A DNA stretch of 64,000 nucleotides from assembly GCF_000714435.1 (NCBI RefSeq), contig NZ_JJMW01000008.1:38748-102747 (forward strand), read 5' to 3'. The stretch's first letter is position 1, and every line of letters starts with the position of its first letter. A program made the translations under genes and the position numbers. The notes below the pieces were generated by a model. The model was not told the DNA's origin, made no database searches, and worked only from the letters and a program-made list of their open reading frames with translations. This document shows positions 17,733 through 27,244 of the stretch, piece by piece. The stretch is from Exiguobacterium alkaliphilum 12/1 (lineage in GTDB: Bacteria; Bacillota; Bacilli; Exiguobacteriales; Exiguobacteriaceae).

Positions 17733-18011
17733 ATGGAACAAGTTGCTTATAACCGGTCGTATGATGAACATGAGGATTTGATCAATTCTGTATATCGTGC
17801 CTTCAAAGACCGATATGAAGAATTGCCGGACGAGACGCGGACGAAACGTCGGTTACGCCGCCTCATCCTCTTGACGATTAAAGAGCAAACGTCGTCACAT
17901 GCCGAGCGGTTCGTGTTGTATCATTTCTTTAGCGATTTCTTTAAAGCGGTCGAGGCAAATGACCAAGAAGCACTCGCTGTATTGAAACAAATCATCCGTG
18001 ACGAAAAATAA
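17733..18011 (+). CDS. small conserved-looking protein of unknown function
   Basis: 92 residues from ATG 17733, with GAAAGGGGGG about 10 bases upstream. It is helical and highly charged, with a basic centre (TRTKRRLRRLILLTIKE) and no membrane segment. It has its own good promoter and lies just ahead of the second lysine riboswitch, whose promoter begins four bases after its stop. I do not recognise the family. Confidence 0.7.
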   Translation: MEQVAYNRSYDEHEDLINSVYRAFKDRYEELPDETRTKRRLRRLILLTIKEQTSSHAERFVLYHFFSDFFKAVEANDQEALAVLKQIIRDEK

Positions 18012-18014
18012 GTG

Positions 18015-18042
18015 TTGAAATGTGTCATGGACCTATGATAAT
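18015..18042 (+). promoter_or_regulatory. promoter of the lysine-riboswitch transporter unit
   Basis: TTGAAA at 18015-18020 and GATAAT at 18037-18042 with 16-base spacing, about 40 bases upstream of the riboswitch. Confidence 0.65.
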
Positions 18043-18080
18043 TTAGACGTAACTTTTAAATGAATATTCGTGCTATCGAT

Positions 18081-18246
18081 GAGGTAGAGGTGCGATGCTG
18101 ATGAGTATGTAGTCGGAGGATGACAACGATGAAGGCTACAAAAAGGCAGAATCGCCGAAGTGCAACACCCATGGTCTATGGGGTTGTGCTGGGCTGACGG
18201 GGAATACGCGTCAGACTGCCATACATATTTACGTATGGAGCGCTCC
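18081..18246 (+). ncRNA. second lysine riboswitch (L-box), upstream of an NhaC-type transporter
   Basis: The L-box core is recognisable: GGTAGAGGTGCGATGCTGATGAGTA at the 5' side (18083 on), AAGGCAGAATCGCCGAAG, GTGCTGGGCTGACGGGG, then GACTGCCATAC...GTATGGAGCGCT at the 3' side. Order and spacing match the lysC riboswitch in this window. Helix P1 looks poor, since the 3' CTCCAAG does not complement the 5' GAGGTAG well. A strong terminator follows before the gene, so attenuation by lysine is expected. Confidence 0.88.
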
Positions 18247-18273
18247 AAGTCGGCTAAGAAAGACGGAACATCC

Positions 18274-18320
18274 AGCGAGGGTGTCGGCTTTGTTGCCGAT
18301 GCCCTCGCTTTGCGTTTTTT
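18274..18320 (+). terminator. riboswitch-linked terminator before the NhaC-type gene
   Basis: AGCGAGGG pairs with CCCTCGCT and an inner CGGC with GCCG, followed by TTTGCG and seven T residues. It lies between the L-box and the start codon at 18367. Confidence 0.92.
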
Positions 18321-18366
18321 TAAGCATAGGGGGGCCTCATCTCAAACAAAAGAGGAGGAAATCAGC

Positions 18367-19959
18367 ATGGTAGATTATTCAACTTCGGTACTATCACTCG
18401 TACCGGCATTACTGGCCATTATTATGGCCATCACAACGCGGAAAGTCATTCCGTCGCTTGGCGTCGGGATTATCGCAGGGGTGTTGCTCTTGCATAACTT
18501 CAATCCGCTCGACTCGATCTCATACTTATGGTCAAACGTTCTCGCCTTGTTCTGGTCGGACGGCGAGTTGAATGAGTGGAACGTGCTCTTGATCGCGTTC
18601 TTGCTCTTACTCGGTATTTTGTCGTCAATCATTCAAACGTCAGGCGGAGCCCGGGCGTTCGGTGAGTGGGCGGCTGCAAACGTCAAGACGGCACGCGGCG
18701 CACGCCTCGTCTCGTTCGGACTCGGGATTTTGATTTTCATTGATGATTACTTTAACAGTTTGGCTGTCGGTAACATCAGTCGTCCGCTAACGGACCGGAA
18801 AAAAGTCTCACGTGCGAAACTCGCGTATACGATCGACTCGACGGCCGCACCGGTCTGTGTCATCAGCCCGCTCTCAAGTTGGGGGGCATACATCATCGCA
18901 CTCATCGCCGGTATCTTGGCGAAATACTCGATTGACAGCTATTCGTCGCTCTCGGCATTCATTCAAATGATTCCGATGAACTTCTATGCCATCTTCGCAT
19001 TGCTCTTGACAGGCTATGTCGCCTTCACAGGTCTCGCGATCGGGCCGATGCGTACGCATGAGCTCCGCGCGCTTCAAGGCGAGCTATATGACGTATCAAA
19101 AGGTGCTCCGATGGGCATGAGTGAAGACATTAAAGAACACGACAACGGGAAAGTTCGTGACTTGATCGTACCGATCCTCGTGTTGATCGTCGCGACCGTG
19201 TCGGCCATGCTCTATACGGGCGGTCAGGCGCTCGCGGCAGACGGTCAAGCGTTCTCGCTCCTCGGTGCGTTCGAGTCGACTGACGTCACGCGTTCACTCG
19301 TGGCCGGAGCCGTCATCAGTTTGATTGTCACGTTCTTGCTTTTAATCGGCCGTAAGATTCCGGCTGGTGACTATGGACGCGCGACATGGGCCGGAATTCG
19401 GGCGATGTGGCCGGCAGTCCTCATCCTCTTATTCGCTTGGACAATCATCGCGGTCATCGGTGACATGAGAACAGGGGACTACTTGGCGAGCTTCGTCACG
19501 GATCGCATCGCAGCCTCGTACTTGCCGCTCATCTTGTTCGCGATCGCCGGACTCATGGCGTTCTCGACCGGGACGAGCTGGGGGACGTTCGGTCTCATGC
19601 TCCCGATCGGGGCGGACTTGATCATGGCGGTCGAACCGGAGCTCTTGCTCCCGACGCTCGCAGCCGTCTTAGCAGGTGCCGTGTTCGGTGACCACTGTTC
19701 ACCGATCTCGGACACAACGATTCTCAGTTCGACGGGTGCCGGTTCGCACCATATCGATCACGTGTTGACGCAGCTCCCGTACGCATCGATTGCGGCTGGT
19801 GTCTCTGCGATCGGGTACTTGGTACTCGGGATCACGACATCGATGTGGATCGGTTTCTTCGTAGCATTCGCGGCGTTCGTCGTCATGCTCGTCGTCGCTC
19901 AAATCATCTCGAAACGCGGACGTGTCCCGGCAGAAATCCGGGCCGAGCGCGAAGCGTAA
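18367..19959 (+). CDS. NhaC-family Na+/H+ antiporter-like transporter, probable lysine transporter (LysW type)
   Basis: 530 residues from ATG 18367 (AGAGGAGGAAATC before it); earlier in-frame starts would lie inside the riboswitch. It is a polytopic membrane protein with about 12 hydrophobic helices. NhaC-family segments are FIDDYFNSLAVGNISRPLTD, TAAPVCVISPLSSWGAYI, FSTGTSWGTFGLMLP and GAVFGDHCSPISDTTILSS. NhaC relatives exchange Na+ or amino acids. Members under L-box control have been predicted to carry lysine (LysW); the riboswitch here argues for uptake or exchange of lysine. Confidence 0.88.
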   Translation: MVDYSTSVLSLVPALLAIIMAITTRKVIPSLGVGIIAGVLLLHNFNPLDSISYLWSNVLALFWSDGELNEWNVLLIAFLLLLGILSSIIQTSGGARAFGEWAAANVKTARGARLVSFGLGILIFIDDYFNSLAVGNISRPLTDRKKVSRAKLAYTIDSTAAPVCVISPLSSWGAYIIALIAGILAKYSIDSYSSLSAFIQMIPMNFYAIFALLLTGYVAFTGLAIGPMRTHELRALQGELYDVSKGAPMGMSEDIKEHDNGKVRDLIVPILVLIVATVSAMLYTGGQALAADGQAFSLLGAFESTDVTRSLVAGAVISLIVTFLLLIGRKIPAGDYGRATWAGIRAMWPAVLILLFAWTIIAVIGDMRTGDYLASFVTDRIAASYLPLILFAIAGLMAFSTGTSWGTFGLMLPIGADLIMAVEPELLLPTLAAVLAGAVFGDHCSPISDTTILSSTGAGSHHIDHVLTQLPYASIAAGVSAIGYLVLGITTSMWIGFFVAFAAFVVMLVVAQIISKRGRVPAEIRAEREA

Positions 19960-19964
19960 TCGTC

Positions 19965-20006
19965 AAAGCAGGCATGTCCCATTTCGGGGCATGCCTGCTT
20001 TTTTCT
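19965..20006 (+). terminator. terminator of the NhaC-type gene
   Basis: AAAGCAGGCATG pairs with CATGCCTGCTTT, with an inner CCC/GGG extension and five further T residues (CTTTTTTC). Confidence 0.9.
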
Positions 20007-20015
20007 CTCCGCATT

Positions 20016-20048
20016 CAAAAAACCCTTTCCGCGTGCGCGGAAAGGGTT
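20016..20048 (-). terminator. terminator of the OppA-type gene
   Basis: AACCCTTTCCGCG and CGCGGAAAGGGTT form a 13-bp inverted repeat. The A-run on its left gives a T tail on the minus strand, directly after the lipoprotein gene. Confidence 0.9.
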
Positions 20049-20053
20049 GTCGA

Positions 20054-21682
20054 TTAGTTGACGTCCAACCATTTGAAGCTAGCGTCAGCTCCGAACGGGT
20101 GACGGTACATGTTCTCGATGTTCGTACGCTCGAGGTACGCCTCACCTTTTTGGTAAATCGGTGCGATGGCGAAGTCTTCTTCAAGCAAGACGCGTTCCGC
20201 TTCTTGCATCGTCTCCCAACGCTTCATCTCATCGGCTTCTTTCTTCGCTTCTTGAACGAGCTTGTCGTACTCTTCGTTCGAGTAGGCCATCCGGTTGAAC
20301 GGACCGTCGGTGACCCACATGTCGAGATACGTCATCGGATCTTGATAGTCAGGGCCCCAGCCGGCAGCAGAAACGTCATAGTCGCCCGCGCCTTCAAGTT
20401 CGAGGAAGTTTTTGAACGGTTGTTGCTTAATGTTGAGTGTAAGTCCTGGCAAGTTCTTCTCGAGCTCACCTTTGATGAACTCGTTCACTTTCTTGAACGC
20501 TTCTTCGTCACGTGAGAGAAACTCAAGTTCGATTGTCTCGACACCGAGTTCAGCCAAGCCTTTCTCCCATGCTGCTTTCGCCTCGTCGACGTTGTAGCTG
20601 AGGAGGTCCGGATACTTCTCGCGGAAGTCGGCACCGTCAGACGTGTACGTGAAGTCTTTCGCGACGATGAAGTTCGCTGGCTGTGAACCGTCCGTCAAGA
20701 TGACGTCGGTGACGCCTTGTTTGTCGAACCCTTTTGCGAGCGCCTCGCGGATGTTGACGTTTTGGAGCGCCTCGTTCTTTTGGTTGAAGCGCAAGAAGTT
20801 GATGCGTGCGTCAGCACGCGTCTTGAACTCGTCGCTGTCTTGGAATTGCGGTACGAATTCAGATGAGAGGAGCGTATAGTCCGCCTCCTCTGATTCGAAC
20901 AAGTTGACGCCTGTCGAGACATCTTTCACGACTTTGACGTTGATCGTCTCCATCTTCACGTTGTCTGCATCCCAATAGTCCGGGTTTTTCTTATATACCC
21001 AGCCCGTATTGTCTTGCCAGCTCTCGAGCACGTAAGGACCGTTATAGAGTGTCTTGTCGACAGAAGTCGCGAACGCTTCGCCTTGTTCTTCGACGAATTC
21101 TTGTTTTTGTGGCATATACGTCGGGAAGCCAGTCAACCCGAGGAAGTATGGAGCCGGTGCTTCGAGTGTGACTTCGAGCGTCTTCTCGTCGAGTGCTTTG
21201 ACACCGAGGTCGTCGACGTCGGCTTCTCCTGCGAGGATGCTGTTGGCGTTTTTCAAGTCTTGCAAGATGTAGGCGTACTCGGCACCCGTCTCAGGGTTCA
21301 AGGCGCGTTTCCATGAGTAAACGAAATCGTCGGCCGTAATTGGTGAGCCGTCAGACCAGTTGGCGTCACGTAATTTGAATGTGTATGTAAGGCCGTCCTC
21401 TGACACGTCGACATCTTCTGCGATCCCTGGTGTCGGTTGGTTGTTCTCATCGAGTCGATACAGTCCCTCGAAGACGTTGTTCGTTACGATGATTGACGTT
21501 GAATCCGTCGTCAGCGTCGGATCAAGCTGTGGCAAGTCCGTCGCCGAAACGAGTGTGATTTCTTTTTTCGCGTCGCCTGATGAAGAACCTTCAGAAGAGC
21601 TTGATGATTCTTCGCCGCCTCCGCAAGCTGCTGTGGCGAGTAATGCGACTCCCGATAAAGCTAACCATTTCTTGTTGCGCAT
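20054..21682 (-). CDS. oligopeptide ABC transporter substrate-binding lipoprotein (OppA type)
   Basis: 542 residues with GGGAGG upstream. It starts with a lipoprotein signal (LATAACGGG, cysteine 20) and a serine-rich linker. The body is a family 5 solute-binding protein: LPQLDPTLTTDSTS, NVFEGLYRLDE, YTFKLRDANWSDGSPITADDFVYSWKR, GPYVLESW, and GADASFKWLDVN at the end. It would capture peptides outside the membrane. No permease or ATPase genes lie nearby, so it is an orphan binding protein serving a system encoded elsewhere. Confidence 0.93.
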   Translation of the reverse strand: MRNKKWLALSGVALLATAACGGGEESSSSSEGSSSGDAKKEITLVSATDLPQLDPTLTTDSTSIIVTNNVFEGLYRLDENNQPTPGIAEDVDVSEDGLTYTFKLRDANWSDGSPITADDFVYSWKRALNPETGAEYAYILQDLKNANSILAGEADVDDLGVKALDEKTLEVTLEAPAPYFLGLTGFPTYMPQKQEFVEEQGEAFATSVDKTLYNGPYVLESWQDNTGWVYKKNPDYWDADNVKMETINVKVVKDVSTGVNLFESEEADYTLLSSEFVPQFQDSDEFKTRADARINFLRFNQKNEALQNVNIREALAKGFDKQGVTDVILTDGSQPANFIVAKDFTYTSDGADFREKYPDLLSYNVDEAKAAWEKGLAELGVETIELEFLSRDEEAFKKVNEFIKGELEKNLPGLTLNIKQQPFKNFLELEGAGDYDVSAAGWGPDYQDPMTYLDMWVTDGPFNRMAYSNEEYDKLVQEAKKEADEMKRWETMQEAERVLLEEDFAIAPIYQKGEAYLERTNIENMYRHPFGADASFKWLDVN

Positions 21683-21908
21683 TGTGATTCCTCCCGAAAA
21701 TTCTGATTGTTTCGAATATAGTGTTTATTAAACTACAATTATTATGAATACGCAATTTATTTTTCTTAATTATTCGAAAATATAAACATTAGTGAAATAC
21801 CTATCAAACGACCCTTTTATTCAGTAGAATGGAAAAATCGTCGGATGATTATACGTTATGCATGTATAGTTATTCGTCAGACGTCAAAGCAAGTGGAGGT
21901 CGTTTTGA

Positions 21909-23312
21909 ATGAAGGCACAGACAGCCGGAATCGGCTTTTTCGGTCTCGCAGCAATGGTCGTTGGTACGATGATTGGCGGCGGGGCGTTTAATTTACCAGG
22001 TGCGATGGCGCAAGGGGCAGGGGTCGGATCCGTTTTGATTGGGTGGTCGATTACCGGGCTCGGCATGATCATGCTGGCGTTCGTCTTTCAATTTTTAGCG
22101 AATATGCGTCCGGAACTCGACGGTGGGATTTATGCGTATGCGAAGGAGGGATTCGGTCGCTTCATCGGATTCAACAGCGGTTGGGGCTACTGGATGTCCG
22201 CCTGGATCGGCACGGTCGCGAACATCACCCTCATCTTCAGCACGCTCAGCTACTTCTTCCCCATCTTTTCGGCTGAGCATCGAACGTTTCGGTTGCTGAT
22301 GAGCGCACTCCTCATCTGGGGATTGTTTTGGTTGATTCGGAGGGGGATGCGCGAGGCCGCGCTCCTGAATATCGTCACGACGATCGCCAAGCTCGTGCCG
22401 CTCTTCCTCTTCATCATCTTGATTTTGTTCGCGTTTCGAATTGAGACGTTCCAAATCGATTTTTGGGGAAGCGATGGCTTCAGCTGGTCGCACGTGTTTC
22501 CTCAAGTCAAATCAACGATGCTCGTCACACTTTGGGCGTTCGTCGGGATTGAAGGGGCGGTCGTCCTCTCGTCTCGTGCGCGCCATAAGCGCGATGTCGG
22601 ACGGGCGACGGTCATCGGACTCGTCGGGACGCTTCTCATCTATATGATGATTTCGATTTTCTCATTCGGGGTGATGACGCAAGAACAGCTAGCGGCGCTC
22701 CCGGAACCGTCGATGGCGTACGTGCTCGAGGCGGTCGTCGGTCCGATTGGCGCGACGTTCATCAACATCGGCCTACTCGTTTCACTTGGGGGTGCCCTAC
22801 TCGGTTGGACGATTTTAGCGACCGAAATCTCTTATGTGGCGAGCCGGGACGGGGTGTTCCCGCGCGTGTTCAATCGATTGAATCGAAATGAGACGCCTGT
22901 GAACGCGCTGTTCATCACGCAACTGTTCACTCAAATCGTGACGGTCATCGCGCTTTTCTCCGAACAGACGTATTTGGTACTGTCGAGCATCGCCGGAATC
23001 GCGGCGCTCGTCCCTTACTTGTTCTCGGCGCTATTTGGATGGAAAGAAGCACGGCGCATGCACGCGCGCCGCATGCTCGTCGTGTCGGGCATCGCCTCGC
23101 TGTACGCCGCTTGGTTGCTCTATGCGTCTGGCATCGAGTACGTCCTCATCGCGATGATTTTATACGCACCAGGGATCTTCGTGTTCATGGTGGCGGAACG
23201 GGAGCAGGGACGTCCGTTTCTCAGCCGGATGCAATATGCGATTGCCGTCCTGATTCTCCTCGCCGCCACGTATGGCGTGTATGGGCTGGTGACGGCGACG
23301 ATTGCGCTATAA
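21909..23312 (+). CDS. APC-superfamily amino acid permease or antiporter (basic amino acid type)
   Basis: 467 residues with about 12 membrane helices. The N-terminal segment MVVGTMIGGGAFNLPGAMAQGAG and later GGIYAYAKEGFGRFIGFNSGWGYW and AFVGIEGAVVLSSRARHKRDVGRAT are typical of the ArcD/LysI-like basic amino acid antiporter group of the APC family. Likely substrates are arginine, ornithine or lysine, but this cannot be fixed from sequence. GGAGG precedes the start by about 10 bases. It is monocistronic and ends in a terminator shared with the next, convergent gene. Confidence 0.85.
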   Translation: MKAQTAGIGFFGLAAMVVGTMIGGGAFNLPGAMAQGAGVGSVLIGWSITGLGMIMLAFVFQFLANMRPELDGGIYAYAKEGFGRFIGFNSGWGYWMSAWIGTVANITLIFSTLSYFFPIFSAEHRTFRLLMSALLIWGLFWLIRRGMREAALLNIVTTIAKLVPLFLFIILILFAFRIETFQIDFWGSDGFSWSHVFPQVKSTMLVTLWAFVGIEGAVVLSSRARHKRDVGRATVIGLVGTLLIYMMISIFSFGVMTQEQLAALPEPSMAYVLEAVVGPIGATFINIGLLVSLGGALLGWTILATEISYVASRDGVFPRVFNRLNRNETPVNALFITQLFTQIVTVIALFSEQTYLVLSSIAGIAALVPYLFSALFGWKEARRMHARRMLVVSGIASLYAAWLLYASGIEYVLIAMILYAPGIFVFMVAEREQGRPFLSRMQYAIAVLILLAATYGVYGLVTATIAL

Positions 23313-23314
23313 CT

Positions 23315-23349
23315 AAAAATCACTGACCGCGTTGGTCAGTGATTTTTTT
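23315..23349. terminator. bidirectional terminator
   Basis: AAAAATCACTGACC pairs with GGTCAGTGATTTTT around GCGTT. It ends in seven T residues, with A residues at the other side, between convergent genes. Confidence 0.92.
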
Positions 23350-25390
23350 CGTTCTTCTGGTGCGTCAACAGTTCGATGACGCGTTCAGGCGGCATCGGTT
23401 TGGCGTATAAGAACCCCTGGAACGAGTCGCAGTCGGTCGTTCGCAAATGGTCGAGCATCTCTTCATCCTCGACGCCTTCTGCAACGACGTGAAGGTTCAA
23501 GCTCTTACCGAGGTGGACGATGACATCAAGCAGATGTGATTTTGAAGCGAGCCAATCGTCTAAAAAAACTTTATCGATCTTCAGTTCGTCGACTGGGAAC
23601 GATTTCAAGTATTGGAGCGAGGAGAAGCCTGTACCGAAGTCATCAATCGACAGGCGGTAGTCGAGACGTTTAATTTGATTCATCCGAGCGATAATCTCCT
23701 CGGTCTGCTGCATGACGAGACTTTCTGTGATTTCGAGAATCATGTCCGTCGGATTCAAATGCAGCTGTTGTTTAATGTTTCGAAGCGTATTGATGAAGCT
23801 CTCGCTTCGGAATTGGTTCGGCGAGATGTTGACGGCCATCGACAACGAATGGTCGACGAGCGGTTGCCACACCTTCAACTGTTTCGCCGCTTCTAAGATG
23901 ACCCAGTTGTTGATCGGAACGATGAGCGCCATCTCTTCGGCGAGCGGGATGAACTCGGACGGCGGGATTTGGCCGAGCTCGTCGTGATGCCAGCGCAGCA
24001 ATGCCTCGAATCCGATGAGTCGATCCGTCTTCAACTCATACTTCGGTTGATACTCTAGATAGAAATGTTTTTCTTCAAGCGCTTGATAGAGTGCTTTTTC
24101 AATATGGATTTGACGTGAGAACGCGTCGTCCATGTCTTTCGTGACGAATTGGATCGTCCCGACCCCGATTCGCTTGCCTTTGAACAAGGCGCTTTCCGCC
24201 CGAGCGTACAGTTCTTCGAGCGAATTTGTCGCTGACGGATAGAAGACACAACCGATGGAAATCGACAACATAATAGAATGATGATAGATGCGAAACGGTC
24301 GTTGCAACTCATATTGCAGTTGGCGCAACAATCGGAACACATCTTCTTTCGATTCCTCTAAGAACAACACGCCGAACAAACCGCCAGATGGATGGAACAT
24401 GACGCTCGTGTCTGGGAGATGGCGGCACGCGCGCTCTTTGATTTGAAGCAACAACTCGTTTCCGACACGAGAGCCGAACGATTCATTGATGATTTTAAAG
24501 CGATCAATATCGAACAGGGCGATATGGACGATTCCTTCGGATTGATCAGCGAGCTGAAGAATGTCGCGATATTCGCGCAACCAGCCTTTCTTGTTCAGTA
24601 GGCCGGTCAAGTCGTTATGATACGCTAAATACTCGACTTCACGTTCAAGCCGTTTCTTGTCGGAGACGTCGAAGCCGAACGCCGTATATTGGAGCACCTC
24701 GCCCTGTTCACTTAAAATCGGGACGACGGTCAAATTGAGCCAGCAGACGTTCGTCGTATGCCGTTTCGATTGAATCGGCATCTCGCCGTTCCAAATTCGA
24801 TCAGACAGAAGGGCCGATCGAACCGTTTCGGCGATAGGTTGTTTCGCATGCATCGGGTGGACGAGGTCGAACCAGTCCCGACCGATTAAGTGGTGCTCCG
24901 ATTCACCGATCAATTCACAGAGCATCGGATTGACGGCCGTGATTCTCCCGTCGGCATCGGCGGATAAGTAATACGTCGTCTGTTCAATCATCGCCTGGAA
25001 GTGATGCAACAAGTTGAACTGTTCGGTACTGATGAGCGGGCCGAACCCTTTCGGTAAAAAGGCAAGGAAGTAGCCGGTATAGCCGGCGATGGCGAATGAT
25101 TGCAAATAAGCGGTCGCATAGACGAGCGACCCGTCTTTATGTTGGAACGGCGTCATCGCCGTCGTCGAGAACGGATATTGGAGGAGCAGGGGTGCCCACG
25201 TTTCGAGCGCACTGTCTAACTGTTCGACGACAGGCAACGCTTGGTGGAGCACCTCGTCCCGTTCCCATCCGAACAGCGCTGTCGCATGTTCGTTCCAAAG
25301 TAGGACGTCGCCGCCGAGATCGATATAACAGCACGGGATTGACAGCGCATCGATGAACGCATCAATCGGCAAGTCACGTAAAGAAGCCAC
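23336..25390 (-). CDS. PAS-GGDEF-EAL protein with degenerate GGDEF, probable c-di-GMP phosphodiesterase
   Basis: 684 residues from GTG 25390, chosen because GGGAGG lies 7-8 bases before it; ATG 25423 has no ribosome site. Two PAS-like regions (about 1-110 and 120-255) lead to a GGDEF domain whose signature reads GGLFG, so cyclase activity is unlikely. The EAL domain looks intact: [48 protein letters not shown] and AEGVEDEEM. It is expected to hydrolyse c-di-GMP, with the GGDEF part perhaps acting as a GTP sensor. No membrane helix is seen. Confidence 0.9.
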   Translation of the reverse strand: MASLRDLPIDAFIDALSIPCCYIDLGGDVLLWNEHATALFGWERDEVLHQALPVVEQLDSALETWAPLLLQYPFSTTAMTPFQHKDGSLVYATAYLQSFAIAGYTGYFLAFLPKGFGPLISTEQFNLLHHFQAMIEQTTYYLSADADGRITAVNPMLCELIGESEHHLIGRDWFDLVHPMHAKQPIAETVRSALLSDRIWNGEMPIQSKRHTTNVCWLNLTVVPILSEQGEVLQYTAFGFDVSDKKRLEREVEYLAYHNDLTGLLNKKGWLREYRDILQLADQSEGIVHIALFDIDRFKIINESFGSRVGNELLLQIKERACRHLPDTSVMFHPSGGLFGVLFLEESKEDVFRLLRQLQYELQRPFRIYHHSIMLSISIGCVFYPSATNSLEELYARAESALFKGKRIGVGTIQFVTKDMDDAFSRQIHIEKALYQALEEKHFYLEYQPKYELKTDRLIGFEALLRWHHDELGQIPPSEFIPLAEEMALIVPINNWVILEAAKQLKVWQPLVDHSLSMAVNISPNQFRSESFINTLRNIKQQLHLNPTDMILEITESLVMQQTEEIIARMNQIKRLDYRLSIDDFGTGFSSLQYLKSFPVDELKIDKVFLDDWLASKSHLLDVIVHLGKSLNLHVVAEGVEDEEMLDHLRTTDCDSFQGFLYAKPMPPERVIELLTHQKNEKNH

Positions 25391-25478
25391 ACGAATTCCT
25401 CCCATCCTCATCAAATGAATCATAGTCTACGTTCAGTGTACCTTATTTTCCCAACCCGAGGAATGGGCAAGTTCGCCG

Positions 25479-25508
25479 TTGTCAAAAGAAAGACGGTCAT
25501 CATATACT
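25479..25508 (+). promoter_or_regulatory. sigma-A promoter of rocD
   Basis: TTGTCA at 25479-25484 and TATACT at 25503-25508 with 18-base spacing, 42 bases upstream of the start codon. Confidence 0.75.
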
Positions 25509-25549
25509 GAAAGAGTAAGAACGACTTTTTAGAACAAGGGGGAAATCAA

Positions 25550-26752
25550 ATGTCAAAGACACAAGATGTGATTGAATTGACAGAGAAGTTCGGGGCGCAC
25601 AACTATCATCCGCTCCCAATCGTCATCTCGGAGGCGAAAGGGATTTGGGTGACGGATCCAGAGGGGAACCGTTACATGGATATGTTGAGCGCTTATTCGG
25701 CTGTCAACCAGGGGCATTGTCATCCGAAAATCATTCAAGCACTTAAAGATCAAGCAGACAAAATCACGTTGACGTCACGGGCGTTTTACAATGACCAACT
25801 CGGCCGTTTTTATGAAAAAGTGGTAACGCTTACAAATAAACAGATGGTGTTACCGATGAACACGGGCGCTGAGGCGGTCGAGACAGCCGTCAAAGCGGCG
25901 CGGCGCTGGGCGTATGAAGTGAAACAGATTCCAGGGCAGGCAGAGATTATCGTCTGCTCCGGAAACTTCCACGGACGGACGATGGCGGCTGTATCGATGT
26001 CGACAGAGGCCGAATATCAGCGTGGGTTCGGCCCGCTCTTGCCAGGATTCAAAGTCGTCCCATACGGTGACATCGAAGCGTTTGAAGCGGCGTTGACGGA
26101 AAACACAGCGGCGTTCATCGTCGAACCGATTCAAGGAGAAGCCGGTATCATCATCCCGCCGGAAGGCTATTTGAAGCGTGCGAGCGAGCTGTGCCGTGAG
26201 CAGAACGTCTTGTTCGTCGCCGATGAGATTCAATCTGGCCTCGGTCGTTCTGGAAAATGGTTCGCCATCGAGTGGGAAGGTGTCGAGCCAGATATGTTCA
26301 TCCTTGGAAAAGCGTTAGGAGGCGGCGTATTCCCGGTTTCGTGTGTCGCGGCCAATGAAGACGTGCTCAGCGTGTTCAGCCCAGGGTCACACGGTTCGAC
26401 GTTCGGTGGAAACCCACTCGCAGCGGCCGTCTCGATTGCATCGCTTGAAGTGCTCGAAGAAGAGAAACTTCCAGAGCGTTCGCTCGAACTCGGCACGTAC
26501 TTCATGGACCGCTTGAAGTCAATCGACAACCCGTTGATTAAAGAAGTGCGCGGACGCGGACTGTTTATCGGGATCGAATTGACCGAGGCGGCCCGTCCGT
26601 ACTGTGAGGCACTGAAAGAGCGTGGGCTGTTATGTAAAGAGACACACGAGACGGTCATTCGCCTCGCGCCTCCGCTCGTGATCACGAAGGAAGAGCTCGA
26701 CGAAGCGTTCGAGGCCATTTCGGCCGTATTCGCTCCAGCGGCTATTTCATAA
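25550..26752 (+). CDS. rocD: ornithine aminotransferase
   Basis: 400 residues, full length. It converts ornithine and 2-oxoglutarate to glutamate semialdehyde and glutamate. Class III aminotransferase signatures: [70 protein letters not shown], and the PLP lysine in [15 protein letters not shown]. The proline gene proC in the same window (45.3 kb) would use the same semialdehyde. Monocistronic behind a good promoter. Confidence 0.95.
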   Translation: MSKTQDVIELTEKFGAHNYHPLPIVISEAKGIWVTDPEGNRYMDMLSAYSAVNQGHCHPKIIQALKDQADKITLTSRAFYNDQLGRFYEKVVTLTNKQMVLPMNTGAEAVETAVKAARRWAYEVKQIPGQAEIIVCSGNFHGRTMAAVSMSTEAEYQRGFGPLLPGFKVVPYGDIEAFEAALTENTAAFIVEPIQGEAGIIIPPEGYLKRASELCREQNVLFVADEIQSGLGRSGKWFAIEWEGVEPDMFILGKALGGGVFPVSCVAANEDVLSVFSPGSHGSTFGGNPLAAAVSIASLEVLEEEKLPERSLELGTYFMDRLKSIDNPLIKEVRGRGLFIGIELTEAARPYCEALKERGLLCKETHETVIRLAPPLVITKEELDEAFEAISAVFAPAAIS

Positions 26753-26767
26753 GCAGGCCCATTTTGT

Positions 26768-26819
26768 TATAATTTAAGAAGCAATCAGACACCTGCCGCA
26801 AATAACGGCAGGTGTTTTC
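26768..26819 (+). promoter_or_regulatory. TATAAT -10 box and hairpin ahead of crcB1
   Basis: A perfect TATAAT at 26768-26773 follows a weak TTTCAT -35 at 17-base spacing. Downstream, ACACCTGCCG and CGGCAGGTGT (26789-26815) form a 10-bp stem with TTTTC after it. The hairpin can end rocD transcripts, but it lies after the -10 box and so may also attenuate crcB. It does not fit the fluoride riboswitch consensus. Confidence 0.5.
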
Positions 26820-26836
26820 ATTAGGGAGGAACAGCG

Positions 26837-27244
26837 ATGCTGTATGTATACGTTGGACTGGCCGGTGCGCTCGGGGCGTTGCTTCGCTATGAGATTGGCG
26901 TTGGCGTGCATAACGTTTATGGCGGGTCGTTTCCGTTTGAGACGCTCGCGGTCAATTTGATTGGAAGTTTTGTGCTCGGTTGGCTCACGCACTTTTTATT
27001 TCGGACAGGACGTCTCTCACCGATGGTCGTGACGGCGCTCGGGACGGGATTCATCGGGTCGTTTACAACGTTTTCGACGTTCAGTGTCGAGACGATCGTC
27101 ATGATTGAGGCGAGAAACCTCGTCGGTGCGATGGTTTACGTCACGCTCAGTGTCGTCCTCGGCTTGTTGAGCTCATGGTTAGGCTATAGGTTGGGCAACC
27201 GACGTTTTCGTCGGTTTGAACATCGTAAGGGGGGAGCGTCATGA
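26837..27244 (+). CDS. crcB1: fluoride ion channel subunit (CrcB/Fluc)
   Basis: 135 residues, four membrane helices. Family signatures GALGALLRYEIG, NLIGSFVLGWLTHF and GTGFIGSFTTFSTFSVE are intact. CrcB/Fluc proteins are small dual-topology channels exporting toxic fluoride; Gram-positives often carry two genes whose products pair. The stop overlaps the crcB2 start by four bases. The C-terminal tail is rich in arginine. Confidence 0.94.
   Translation: MLYVYVGLAGALGALLRYEIGVGVHNVYGGSFPFETLAVNLIGSFVLGWLTHFLFRTGRLSPMVVTALGTGFIGSFTTFSTFSVETIVMIEARNLVGAMVYVTLSVVLGLLSSWLGYRLGNRRFRRFEHRKGGAS

Noticed and set aside
18160..18366. N-terminal extension of the NhaC-type protein
   Set aside because: The frame is open by chance through the riboswitch and its terminator; the ribosome site AGAGGAGG supports ATG 18367.
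26754..26836. Fluoride riboswitch before crcB1
   Set aside because: No match to the conserved crcB motif sequence blocks; only a simple hairpin is present.
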